From the NCBI GenBank assembly GCA_002897995.1, contig BDTT01000022.1, positions 1 to 64,000 of the forward strand: a stretch of 64,000 nt of DNA, read 5' to 3'. Made by a program: the position numbers and the translations under genes. Of this stretch, positions 43,434-51,771 are shown in pieces; the stretch's first letter is position 1; each line of letters opens with the position of its first letter. The notes under the pieces are model-generated. The model had not been told where the DNA came from, ran no database searches, and saw only the letters and a list, made by a program, of their open reading frames with translations. Source of the stretch: a bacterium BMS3Bbin10. GTDB lineage: Bacteria > Pseudomonadota > Alphaproteobacteria > Rhizobiales > Methyloligellaceae.

Positions 43434-43731
43434 GCCGCGTTCTCCGAAGCTGTTTTGTTTTCACCCGATTGCGTAACTGATTGCTATCCGGGAGGATACC
43501 GTAGCTTGATTATGTCCACCCTTTCTCCCGCAATGCCAGCATTACGTCCTTGATTCTTTGGCCCGGACAGGAACGATAATTTCCGTTTGTCCTCAAGGTT
43601 ACGCTTGGAAACTCAAGTGATGCTTGATCGATGAAGCGAATCTGTAACAATCCGCCAATTGCGAATCAGTCTATGCTCGCCCATTGGATACCGACGGGAC
43701 GGGATAATCTAAGAAGCGGGAGGGGTGGCGC
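43434..43731. other. Divergent promoter region between msrB and the antiporter operon
   Basis: About 300 bp with no gene. It must contain the promoters of both divergent units. GGGAGGGG at the right end is the ribosome-binding site of mrpE. No clear -35/-10 pair or known operator was recognised. Confidence 0.45.
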
Positions 43732-44205
43732 ATGCTTTATGGAAGCATCGGACTGGTCTTGTTTTGCTTCTGGTTGGTTTTATCAGGCAACTACACAATC
43801 ATTACGGTACCGGCTGGTATCCTGTCGGTCCTTGGCATTGTCGCGCTGTCGCGCCGCATGGGCGTGGCGGATGAAGAAGGACACCCGATCCACTTATTGC
43901 CGCGCGCCGTAACCTATTGGCCGTGGTTGATTCTCGAAATTGCCAAGTCCGCCTGGGATGTCACAAAGATCATTCTTCACCCCAAACTGCCAATCACCCC
44001 GACGCTCATTCGCCTGAGGGCCAGTCAGCGCACCGCGGTCGGGATTACCGCCTATGCCAACTCCATCACCTTGACGCCGGGCACGATTACCGCGCGGGTC
44101 AGCGGAAATGAATTTCTTGTTCATGCGCTGACGCGTTCGGGGGCGGAAGAACTTGCCGACGGGAAAATGGACCGGCGGGTCAAGAAATTCGAGGTGGGGA
44201 AATGA
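43732..44205 (+). CDS. mrpE: Mrp-type antiporter subunit E
   Basis: 157-aa membrane subunit, first gene of a ten-gene antiporter operon. Two N-terminal helices (about 2-40) precede a cytoplasmic domain with the family motif ANSITLTPGTITARV and the ending VKKFEVGK. It corresponds to MbhA/MrpE in the Mrp/Mbh scheme. GGGAGGGG lies seven bases upstream of the ATG, and the stop overlaps the next start by 4 bp. Confidence 0.93.
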   Translation: MLYGSIGLVLFCFWLVLSGNYTIITVPAGILSVLGIVALSRRMGVADEEGHPIHLLPRAVTYWPWLILEIAKSAWDVTKIILHPKLPITPTLIRLRASQRTAVGITAYANSITLTPGTITARVSGNEFLVHALTRSGAEELADGKMDRRVKKFEVGK

Positions 44206-44489
44206 TATTGGCGGCTGCCTCACTCGCCGTCCTCATGGCGCTGGCGCTTGGCGTTATCCGGGCCCTGCGAGGGCCAACGGTGTTCGACAGGGTTCTGGCC
44301 GCCAATGCCATCGGCACCGGGGCCATCATGCTGCTCGCACTGATCGGGTTTCTGACCGGCAGGCCGGAGTTTCTCGACATCGGCATCCTTTACGCGCTGC
44401 TCAATATTATCGGCACGCTCGCGGTCCTGAAATTCTTCCGTTACGGGGATTTGAGCCATCCCGGCGGTGAGGAGCCGGCGGAGTCATGA
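44202..44489 (+). CDS. mrpF: Mrp-type antiporter subunit F
   Basis: 95-aa protein with three helices. The conserved RGPTVFDRVLAANAIG loop and the second-helix residues in LLALIGFLTGRPEFLDI identify MrpF/MbhB. It overlaps mrpE (ATGA type) and mrpG by 4 bp each, so translation is coupled. Confidence 0.94.
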   Translation: MILAAASLAVLMALALGVIRALRGPTVFDRVLAANAIGTGAIMLLALIGFLTGRPEFLDIGILYALLNIIGTLAVLKFFRYGDLSHPGGEEPAES

Positions 44490-45007
44490 TGGCCGGTATC
44501 CTGGATTTTATTGGCGGGGCTCTGATTGCCATCGGGGCATTTTTCTACCTGGTCGGCGCGATTGGCATCTATCGGATGCCTGATGTTTTTACGCGCATGC
44601 ACGCCGCCGGCATTTCCGACACTGTGGGTGCGGGGCTGTTGCTCACGGGCATGATGTTTCTTGCCGGTTTCAGCCTGGTCGCGGTCAAGCTCGCGATCAT
44701 CCTCGGCGTTATCTTGTTCACCAGCCCGATCGCGACCCATGCGCTGGCCCAGGCCGCGCTGCATGAGGGTCTCAAGCCCGTGGGCGTTGGCAATCAGGTG
44801 CTCGTCGGCCCCGGCGCGCAGGCCGGGCCGGAGAAGATCGGACGGAATCCAGGCAAGCCGGCAAAGTCGTCTGCCAAGGCCAAGGCCAAGTCATCGGCAA
44901 AGGCAAAGTCGAGCGTAAAGCGAAAATCGCCGGCGAAGCGTAAGCCTGCGGCAAGAACCGTAACCGCGCGCAAGGCAGGCGCCGCCAAACGGAGGACCCG
45001 GTCATAG
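44486..45007 (+). CDS. mrpG: Mrp-type antiporter subunit G with basic histone-like tail
   Basis: 173-aa protein; ordinary MrpG proteins are about 100-125 aa. Residues 1-100 are a normal G subunit with three helices (AIGAFFYLVGAIGIYRMPDV, FTRMHAAGISDTVGAGLLL, VKLAIILGVILFTSPIATHA). From residue 118 to 173 there is a low-complexity tail of Ala, Ser, Lys and Arg (KAKAKSSAKAKSS type) with 21 basic residues in the last 54, like histone H1 or AlgP tails. No frameshift explains it; the reading frame is clean to the TAG. The tail should lie on the cytoplasmic side by the positive-inside rule. Confidence 0.92.
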   Translation: MMAGILDFIGGALIAIGAFFYLVGAIGIYRMPDVFTRMHAAGISDTVGAGLLLTGMMFLAGFSLVAVKLAIILGVILFTSPIATHALAQAALHEGLKPVGVGNQVLVGPGAQAGPEKIGRNPGKPAKSSAKAKAKSSAKAKSSVKRKSPAKRKPAARTVTARKAGAAKRRTRS

Positions 45008-45021
45008 AAGCCCTCATCAAC

Positions 45022-45561
45022 ATGGCTCTGTTGACGCTGCTGGCCACCATCACAATCGGCATCATCCGCCTGCGCAATCTGTTCGCGGTGGTTGTTCTTG
45101 GCGGTATCTACTCCTTCCTCATGGCGAGCGTCATGATTGTGCTCGACGCCGTCGACGTGGCCATGACGGAAGCATCGGTCGGCGCGGGGATTTCAACCGT
45201 GCTCATGCTGGCGACGCTTTATCTGACAAAGACCCAGGAAACCGTGCCGGCGCACACACCGCTTCTGCCGCTCTTCGTTGCGGTGGCGACCGGTTTGGTG
45301 CTGGTGTTCGGCACATTTGCGCTGCCGCCCTTCGGGGCGGCCGACACGCCGGTCAATTTGAATGTGGCTCCCTATTATCTCGAGAACTCGATCAGAGATA
45401 CGCTGGTCCCGAATGTCGTGACCTCCGTACTGGCGAGCTATCGCGGTTTTGACACGCTCGGCGAAGTCGCCGTGGTTTTCACTGCCGGCATCGCAGTGCT
45501 CATGCTGCTCAAGGGTAAACGCAATATGAAACCGGGTCCCAAGCGCCGGAGGGTGCGCTGA
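45022..45561 (+). CDS. Stand-alone MrpA C-terminal domain (MbhD/MbhE-like, DUF4040)
   Basis: 179-aa membrane protein equivalent to the C-terminal part of MrpA, which in most bacteria is fused to a NuoL-like subunit. The first half (RLRNLFAVVVLGGIYSFLMA, DAVDVAMTEASVGAGISTVL) is DUF4040/MbhD; the second half (RDTLVPNVVTSVLASYRGFDTLGE) is MbhE-like. ATG 45022 is used, but the best ribosome-binding site (GGAGG, 44991-44995) is 26 nt upstream, at ideal distance from an in-frame ATA at 45004 that overlaps the mrpG stop. It ends by overlapping mrpB. Confidence 0.88.
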   Translation: MALLTLLATITIGIIRLRNLFAVVVLGGIYSFLMASVMIVLDAVDVAMTEASVGAGISTVLMLATLYLTKTQETVPAHTPLLPLFVAVATGLVLVFGTFALPPFGAADTPVNLNVAPYYLENSIRDTLVPNVVTSVLASYRGFDTLGEVAVVFTAGIAVLMLLKGKRNMKPGPKRRRVR

Positions 45562-45977
45562 TGAGGCTCGACGTTATCTTCCGGGTTACCGCAAAAATTA
45601 TCATCCCCTTCGCGCTGGTGTTTGCGCTCTATGTGCAGTTCCACGGAGATTTCGGGCCCGGCGGCGGCTTTCAGGCCGGTGTCGTGGCAGCAGCGATGGT
45701 CATCTTCTATGCGATCATCTTCGGGCTTGAAGCTGCGCAGAAAGTCTTCCCCCCGCGCCTGGTGGAACTCATGGTTCCGGCCGGGATCGCCATTTTCGCC
45801 GGGGTTGGCGTGATCAGCATGCTGCTGGGCGAGAATTATCTCAACTACTCGCCATTCGCCGCCAATCCTGCGCTCGGTCAGGAATACGGGATCATTCTGG
45901 TTGAGATCGGCGTGCTCGTAACGGTCTCGGGCACCATGGTCGCAATCTTCTATTCCTTTGTTGGGCGGGGGCGCTGA
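45561..45977 (+). CDS. mrpB: Mrp-type antiporter subunit B
   Basis: 138-aa membrane protein. The motif FHGDFGPGGGFQAGVV is diagnostic of MrpB/MnhB, followed by helices to VSGTMVAIFYSF. The start overlaps the preceding gene by one base and its stop overlaps mrpC by one base. Confidence 0.95.
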   Translation: MRLDVIFRVTAKIIIPFALVFALYVQFHGDFGPGGGFQAGVVAAAMVIFYAIIFGLEAAQKVFPPRLVELMVPAGIAIFAGVGVISMLLGENYLNYSPFAANPALGQEYGIILVEIGVLVTVSGTMVAIFYSFVGRGR

Positions 45978-46342
45978 TGGACCTGCTTCAGACAATCGTC
46001 GCCCACTACAATCACTGGATCATTATTTTCCTGATGGTGTCCGGTCTCTACATCGTCGTTGCCCGGGGCAACATGATCAAGAAGCTTGTCGGGCTGGGCC
46101 TGTTCCAGACCTCCGTATATTTGCTCTATCTGTCGCCGGGCAAAATTCTCGGCGGCACGCCGCCAATTCTTTCGCCGCAGTTTTCGGTTTATTCGAATCC
46201 GCTTCCGCATGTTCTGATCCTCACCGCAATCGTTGTCGGAGTGGCGACGCTCGCGCTTGGACTGGCCCTGGTCGTGCGCATCAACGAGGCGTTCGGGACG
46301 ATCGAGGAAGACGAAATTTTTGCCGGAGAAGAAGACGAATGA
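45977..46342 (+). CDS. mrpC: Mrp-type antiporter subunit C (NuoK-like)
   Basis: 121-aa protein with three helices homologous to NuoK. VARGNMIKKLVGLGLFQTSVYLLYL is the conserved segment, and PLPHVLILTAIVVGVATLALGLAL contains the third helix. The C-terminus is acidic (EEDEIFAGEEDE). It overlaps mrpD by 4 bp. Confidence 0.95.
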   Translation: MDLLQTIVAHYNHWIIIFLMVSGLYIVVARGNMIKKLVGLGLFQTSVYLLYLSPGKILGGTPPILSPQFSVYSNPLPHVLILTAIVVGVATLALGLALVVRINEAFGTIEEDEIFAGEEDE

Positions 46343-47820
46343 TCGCGGCAAATCTTCCTGCCTTGCAAGTGGTTCTGCCCCTTTTAGGCGCGGTTCTGTG
46401 CGCATTTCTTCAGCGCGGCGTATGGGCGTGGGGCATAGCGCTCGTCGTCAGCGTTGCCATGCCGTTCGTGGCCGCGGGATTGCTCATTCAGGTGCTGGAC
46501 GGCGGGATCATCTCCTATGCAATGGGCGGATGGGAGCCCCCGATCGGCATCGAATACCGCATTGATGTGGTCAACGCGTTTCTGCTGCTGCTGGTCTCAG
46601 TCATCGGCGCGGTCATCATGCCCTATGCCAAACGGAGCGTTGAAAAGGAAATAGCTCCCGAGCACCAGCCCTGGTTTTACGCAATCTATCTGCTCTGCCT
46701 TTGCGGTTTGCTTGGCATTGTGATCACTGGCGACGCTTTCAACGTGTTTGTTTTCATGGAAGTTTCCTCGCTGGCGACCTATGCGCTTATCGCCATGGGG
46801 CGGGACCGCCGCGCGCTGCTCGCCGCTTATCAGTATCTGATCATGGGCACGATCGGCGCGACCTTCTACGTCATCGGCGTGGGTCTGCTCTATTCGATGA
46901 CCGGCACGCTCAACCTGGCCGATATGGCGAACCGGCTGGAAGGGATTGAAAACTCCCGCGCGGTTCTGGCCGCGCTGGCGTTCCTGACCGTTGGCATCAG
47001 CCTCAAGCTGGCGCTCTTTCCGCTGCATGTCTGGCTGCCGAACGCTTATACCTATGCCCCCTCGATGGCGACGGCGTTTCTGGCGGCGACCGCAACCAAG
47101 GTCGCCGTCTATCTGCTGTTGCGCTATTTCTTCACCGTCTTCGGGGCATCGATAATCTTCACCCGCCTGCCGGTTGCGGAAATCTTCCTCATTCTGTCAT
47201 TGGCCGCCATGTTTGGCGCGTCGATTGTTGCGGTGTTCCAGGACAATGTGAAGCGAATGCTCGCCTATTCGTCGGTCGCTCAGATTGGCTACATCACCCT
47301 CGGCATCGCCATCGCTAACAAGACAGGGCTGACGGGGGGAATTGTTCATCTCTTCAATCACGCGCTTATAAAAGGGGCTTTGTTTATGGCCATCGGCGCG
47401 GTGTTCTACCAGATCGGATCCGTCAAACTCGACGATCTCGCGGGGCTCGGCAAACGCATGCCGATCACCATGGGCGCCTTTGTCATGGCCGGGCTCAGCA
47501 TTATCGGCGTGCCGGGAACGGTCGGCTTCGTATCGAAATGGTATCTGGGGCTCGGCGCCTTCGAGCAGGGCTGGTGGTGGCTTGTGTTCCTGCTCGTCGC
47601 CAGCTCGCTGATCTCGGTTGTTTATATCGGCCGCATTGTAGAGGTGGTCTGGTTCCGGCCGGTTTCGGCAGCCGCCAAAAGGGCCAAGGAACCACCACTC
47701 AGCATGCTCCTGCCGACGCTTCTTCTGGTCGCGGCGACGGTCTATTTCGGGTTTGACACTTCGTTGACGGCGGGCATCGCCGAACGCGCGGCCGAATGGC
47801 TGCTGGCGGGGATCAGATGA
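46339..47820 (+). CDS. mrpD: Mrp-type antiporter subunit D (first NuoM/N-like subunit)
   Basis: 493-aa protein of about 14 helices. The proton-channel residues expected for an active subunit are present: Glu141 in FVFMEVSSL and Lys223 in LKLALFPLHVWLPNA, with the His of LHVW. The start ATG 46339 overlaps the mrpC stop (ATGA); the longer frame upstream has no membrane character. Together with B and C it completes the Mbh-like module E-F-G-A(C-term)-B-C-D. Confidence 0.93.
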   Translation: MIAANLPALQVVLPLLGAVLCAFLQRGVWAWGIALVVSVAMPFVAAGLLIQVLDGGIISYAMGGWEPPIGIEYRIDVVNAFLLLLVSVIGAVIMPYAKRSVEKEIAPEHQPWFYAIYLLCLCGLLGIVITGDAFNVFVFMEVSSLATYALIAMGRDRRALLAAYQYLIMGTIGATFYVIGVGLLYSMTGTLNLADMANRLEGIENSRAVLAALAFLTVGISLKLALFPLHVWLPNAYTYAPSMATAFLAATATKVAVYLLLRYFFTVFGASIIFTRLPVAEIFLILSLAAMFGASIVAVFQDNVKRMLAYSSVAQIGYITLGIAIANKTGLTGGIVHLFNHALIKGALFMAIGAVFYQIGSVKLDDLAGLGKRMPITMGAFVMAGLSIIGVPGTVGFVSKWYLGLGAFEQGWWWLVFLLVASSLISVVYIGRIVEVVWFRPVSAAAKRAKEPPLSMLLPTLLLVAATVYFGFDTSLTAGIAERAAEWLLAGIR

Positions 47821-49280
47821 GCGGCGAAGCACTCATCATATTGACGCTGCTTATTCCCGCCGCAGGGGCAGTGCTCATCGCGCTGACTTCGTGGCAGGAA
47901 AATGTGCGTGAGGGCACGACATTAGTTACCGCCGCCGCGCTCTTCTTGGTGGTGATGACGATCCTCGGCCGGGTGATGGACGGCGAACAGCCGATGACCG
48001 GCGCGTTTCAGGTCGTGCCCGGTCTGGAGCTGGCCTTCAGGGTTGAGCCGCTGGGAATGATATTCGCCTGCGTGGCTTCCAGTCTGTGGATTGTCAATTC
48101 AATCTATTCCATCGGTTATATGCGCGGCAACAATGAGCCGCGCCAGACGCCTTTTTACGTTTGCTTCGCGGTCGCGATAGCCAGCACGCTGGGCATTGCA
48201 TTCTCCGCCAACCTGTTCACGCTGTTTTTGTTCTACGAGATACTGACGCTCTCCACCTATCCGCTGGTCACCCATAAGGGCGATGACAACGCCAAGGCGG
48301 GCGGGCGCGTGTATCTGCTCATTCTGCTCGGTACATCCATGCTGCTGCTGCTGCCGGCCATTATCGCCACGGCCATGATCGCCGGGACGCTCGACTTTAC
48401 TCCTGGCGGCATTCTCGCGGGCAAGGCCGACAACACCACAATCGCGCTGCTGCTGGCGCTGTTCATGTTCGGTATCGGCAAGGCGGCGCTCATGCCGTTC
48501 CACCGCTGGTTGCCCGCGGCCATGGTCGCGCCGACGCCTGTCAGCGCGCTCCTGCATGCGGTCGCGGTCGTCAAGGCCGGTGTATTCACCGTCGTCAAGG
48601 TGGTCGTTTATGTGTTCGGCGTCGATGCGCTCGCCAGCAGCGGAAGCGCGGATTGGCTGGTCTGGGTGGCGGGGTTCACCGTAATCGCGGCATCGGCCGT
48701 CGCCCTGCGCCAGGATAATCTGAAGAAACTGCTGGCTTATTCGACCGTCAGTCAGCTTGCTTATGTGGTTCTCGCAGTATCAATTCTGACGCCCCTCGCA
48801 GTCGTTGGCGCGGCCCTGCATATCGCCGCCCATGCGATCGCCAAGATCACACTCTTTTTTGCCGCCGGGTCGATCTACACCGCGTCTCGTCTGACCGAGG
48901 TCAGTCAGCTCGACGGGATCGCCCGGCGTATGCCGTGGACCATGACCGCCTTTGCGATTGGTGCTCTGTCAATGATTGGCGTGCCGCCAACGGCGGGCTT
49001 CTTGGGGAAATGGTTCATGCTTGTAGGAGCAATGAATACCGGCGAGTGGGTTGCGGTCGTTGTGATCGTTTTAAGTACGCTGATGAATGCGGGTTATTAC
49101 CTTCCAATCATCGTTCGAGCCTTTTTCAAACCTCCGGGAAAGGATGTGAAGGCTCATGTGAAGGGTGAGGCGCCCATGCCCATTGTGATGGCGCTGACGG
49201 CGACGGCGGCGGGCACCGTTCTGATGTTCCTGTTCCCGGAAGTACCGCTAACGCTGGCTCGGCTTTTGGCAGGAGTGTGA
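47817..49280 (+). CDS. Second proton-conducting subunit (NuoL/MrpA/MrpD-like)
   Basis: 487-aa membrane subunit. Glu141 (LFYEILTLSTYPLV) and Lys222 (GKAALMPFHRWLPAAM) match the channel residues of the first D subunit almost position for position. TPVSALLHAVAVVKAGVF and DNLKKLLAYSTVSQLAYV are family signatures closer to NuoL/MrpA N-terminal domains. It may replace the N-terminal part of the MrpA protein that is otherwise missing. It overlaps mrpD by 4 bp. Confidence 0.88.
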   Translation: MSGEALIILTLLIPAAGAVLIALTSWQENVREGTTLVTAAALFLVVMTILGRVMDGEQPMTGAFQVVPGLELAFRVEPLGMIFACVASSLWIVNSIYSIGYMRGNNEPRQTPFYVCFAVAIASTLGIAFSANLFTLFLFYEILTLSTYPLVTHKGDDNAKAGGRVYLLILLGTSMLLLLPAIIATAMIAGTLDFTPGGILAGKADNTTIALLLALFMFGIGKAALMPFHRWLPAAMVAPTPVSALLHAVAVVKAGVFTVVKVVVYVFGVDALASSGSADWLVWVAGFTVIAASAVALRQDNLKKLLAYSTVSQLAYVVLAVSILTPLAVVGAALHIAAHAIAKITLFFAAGSIYTASRLTEVSQLDGIARRMPWTMTAFAIGALSMIGVPPTAGFLGKWFMLVGAMNTGEWVAVVVIVLSTLMNAGYYLPIIVRAFFKPPGKDVKAHVKGEAPMPIVMALTATAAGTVLMFLFPEVPLTLARLLAGV

Positions 49281-49283
49281 GAT

Positions 49284-49544
49284 ATGGCCAAGGTGAAATC
49301 TAACGGGGACGACCACTGGCTTGCAAGGCCGGAAAACATCCGGCTTGTGTGGTGGCTGTTCATCGCTGTTCTCGTTGCCACCGTCCTTTCCGACCTAGCA
49401 GTCGAGCATAAACCAAAATTCGGCATCGACGGCACTTTCGGCTTTGCAGCCTGGTTTGGACTCCTCTCCTGTGTTGCGCTGGTAGCTTTCGCCAAGGCAT
49501 TGGGTGCAATCCTCAAGCGACCGGACACCTTCTACGATGGCTGA
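49284..49544 (+). CDS. Small two-helix protein of the antiporter operon
   Basis: 86-aa membrane protein with helices at about 21-40 (IRLVWWLFIAVLVATVLSDL) and 52-75 (FGFAAWFGLLSCVALVAFAK). No family recognised. It starts 3 bp after the second D-like gene and overlaps the third by 8 bp, so it is part of the complex or of its assembly. It has no counterpart in the classical mrpABCDEFG set. Confidence 0.85.
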   Translation: MAKVKSNGDDHWLARPENIRLVWWLFIAVLVATVLSDLAVEHKPKFGIDGTFGFAAWFGLLSCVALVAFAKALGAILKRPDTFYDG

Positions 49545-51219
49545 TTTCCTTATCCCGCCCGGACTGGCTCTGATCGCCGCCGGCCTCCTGGTCCCGATGG
49601 TTCAGGGCCGTGCGCGCAGCGTCCTTCTCCTGGCCGCTCCGCTTTTGACTCTCTGGCTGATCTGGCAGGTGCCGGATGGCGTTGTGCTGTCATTTGAGTT
49701 CATGGGATATGTGATCGCTCCGGTGGAGGGCGATGCGCTGAGCCGTCTTTTTGCGACGATTTTCGCGATCATGGCATTTGGCGGAGGGCTGTTTTCGCTC
49801 AACCGGGACAACCCGACCGAGCTCAGCGCCGCCTTCGTTTACGCTGGTTCCGCGATCAGTGTTGCCTTCGCGGGCGACCTGATCACGGTTTTCGTCTTCT
49901 GGGAAATCATGGCCGTTGGCTCGACGATCGTCGTGTGGTGCGGGGGCGGAGAAGCGCGGAGGGCAGGCCTGCGCTATGCCGCAATCCATTTGCTCGGCGG
50001 AGTTTTGCTCATGGCCGGGATCGCGGGCGAAATTGGTGCGACCGGGAGTACTGAATTCCGGGCAATGCAGCCCGACAGTATCGCCCGATGGCTGATCCTC
50101 GCCGGATTTCTCATCAATGCCGGCGCGCCTCCGCTTTCGGCTTGGCTACCCGACGCCTATCCCGAAGCGTCGTGGAGCGGCATGGTGTTTCTGGGCGCCT
50201 TCACCACCAAGACTGCGGTCTATGTGCTCCTGAGAGGGTTCCCGGGCACCGAGCTTCTAATCTATGTCGGGCTCTATATGGTGTTCTACGGGATCGTCTA
50301 CGCCATTCTCGAGAACGACATCCGCCGGTTGCTGGCCTACGCCATCGTGAGCCAGGCGGGCTTCATGGTCAGCGGCATCGGCATCGGCAGCGAGATCGCT
50401 CTCAACGGCGCCGCAGCGCATGCCTTCGTGTCTATCATCTACATGGCGGTTTTGGTGATGTCGGCGGGGTCGGTTCTTTATATGACGGGCAAGCGGAAAT
50501 GCACCGAGCTCGGCGGCCTGTTCCGGACCATGCCGCTGACCTGCGTCTGCGCCATTGTCGGAGCTCTGTCGATCTCGTCATTCCCGCTGACCGCGGGCTT
50601 TGTGGCCAAATCGATGATCCCGCAGGGGGCCGCTGATGAAAACTTGATGATCGTCTGGATACTGCTTGCCGCGGCGTCCGCGGGGGTGCTCTTTCATGCC
50701 GGGATCAAGTTCCCCTGGTTTGTATTTTTTCAGAAGGATTCCGGATTGAGGCCGGATGATCCGCCCTGGAACATGAAGGCGGCCATGGTGCTGTTCGCGT
50801 TCTTCTGCATCGCTCTTGGCGTCTATCCCGAACTGCTTTACGCGCTTCTGTCCTCTCCTGTGGACTATGTGCCCTATACCGGCGCACATGTGGTCTTCCA
50901 GCTGCAGCTGTTGCTGTTCTCCGGCCTCGCTTTCTTCCTGATGCTCGGCTGGCTGAAAAGCACCATGACCATCACGCTGGATTTTGACTGGTTCTACCGT
51001 GGTCTCGGCCGCGCGCTGCAACGCGAATTCCAGATAAAGGGCAGTGCGGCGTGGGCGGCATTCGCCGACAGGACTTATCGTGCGGTTGTCCGCTTTTTGG
51101 AGACGGTCTACCGTCACCATGGCCCGCAAGGTGTCCTGGCGCGAACCTGGCCGACCGGCAGCATGGCGTTTTGGATCACACTTCTCCTCGGGGCATACCT
51201 CATTGCATACTATCTTTAG
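49537..51219 (+). CDS. Third proton-conducting subunit (MrpD-like) with altered channel motif
   Basis: 560-aa protein of about 15 helices in the NuoM/N family. Glu123 (FVFWEIMAVGSTIV) is kept, but the next motif reads LINAGAPPLSAWLPDAYPEA: the usual Lys is Asn194 and the usual His is Ser. A later Lys in FTTKTAVYVLLRG and RRLLAYAIVSQAGFMVSGI are normal. The C-terminal extension (about 475-560) ends with one more helix. It closes the operon, after which 550 bp of non-coding DNA follow. Confidence 0.9.
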   Translation: MADFLIPPGLALIAAGLLVPMVQGRARSVLLLAAPLLTLWLIWQVPDGVVLSFEFMGYVIAPVEGDALSRLFATIFAIMAFGGGLFSLNRDNPTELSAAFVYAGSAISVAFAGDLITVFVFWEIMAVGSTIVVWCGGGEARRAGLRYAAIHLLGGVLLMAGIAGEIGATGSTEFRAMQPDSIARWLILAGFLINAGAPPLSAWLPDAYPEASWSGMVFLGAFTTKTAVYVLLRGFPGTELLIYVGLYMVFYGIVYAILENDIRRLLAYAIVSQAGFMVSGIGIGSEIALNGAAAHAFVSIIYMAVLVMSAGSVLYMTGKRKCTELGGLFRTMPLTCVCAIVGALSISSFPLTAGFVAKSMIPQGAADENLMIVWILLAAASAGVLFHAGIKFPWFVFFQKDSGLRPDDPPWNMKAAMVLFAFFCIALGVYPELLYALLSSPVDYVPYTGAHVVFQLQLLLFSGLAFFLMLGWLKSTMTITLDFDWFYRGLGRALQREFQIKGSAAWAAFADRTYRAVVRFLETVYRHHGPQGVLARTWPTGSMAFWITLLLGAYLIAYYL

Positions 51220-51771
51220 GTGAACGAGATCCACCGCACGGTTGGGTCTGGGTGTGAATTTCTATGTTTTTTAGAAAATCCATGCCCAAAAACCTTCTGA
51301 GAGAAATTTTCACCTGAGAAACATTTGATTTTTATCAAGTATTATAGATACGCGCCTGCGCGCGGTTCTTGGACGCGCACCCGAATTTTGGGATGCTATG
51401 TCAAAATTAATACAAAAGTTTTGCACATAAACCTTGCACGGAGTATCGTGGCGGCACCTGTTCATCTGCATAATATGTATGTTTTTTAAGGTGTTATGAT
51501 GGATTCCGCAATGGATGAGGGGTCATTTGCGCGGGATACCGAATTGCTTGAATTTTGAAAAATACTCGTATAGATTACTGCCCAACTTTGGCATGTATAT
51601 CTGTAGAAATTTACGCTTGCGCTGCATAACCGGTATCAAGCAATGAGGATCATTGCCTGATTCCGAAGAACAATCTCATTCTTGCCAAACTGTAGACAAG
51701 TTTCTGAGAAGTTTGTTCATCTGAGCGATCACAATTTTTGCAGATATCACGTAACTGTGGAGACCGTCCAA
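51220..51771. promoter_or_regulatory. Long AT-richer upstream region of the mucR-like gene
   Basis: About 550 bp without a standard gene. A promoter-like pair TTGAAT (51548-51553) and TAGATT (51571-51576) has a 17-bp spacer and would give a 5' leader of nearly 190 nt. A 20-codon frame (ATG 51496 to stop 51558, MMDSAMDEGSFARDTELLEF) preceded by AAGGTG overlaps the -35 and is probably not translated from this promoter. MucR proteins repress their own genes at AT-rich sites, which fits the base composition. Confidence 0.5.

Noticed and set aside
45958-46338. N-terminal extension of mrpD
   Set aside because: It reads through mrpC in another frame and lacks membrane segments; ATG 46339 overlaps the mrpC stop and fits the family.
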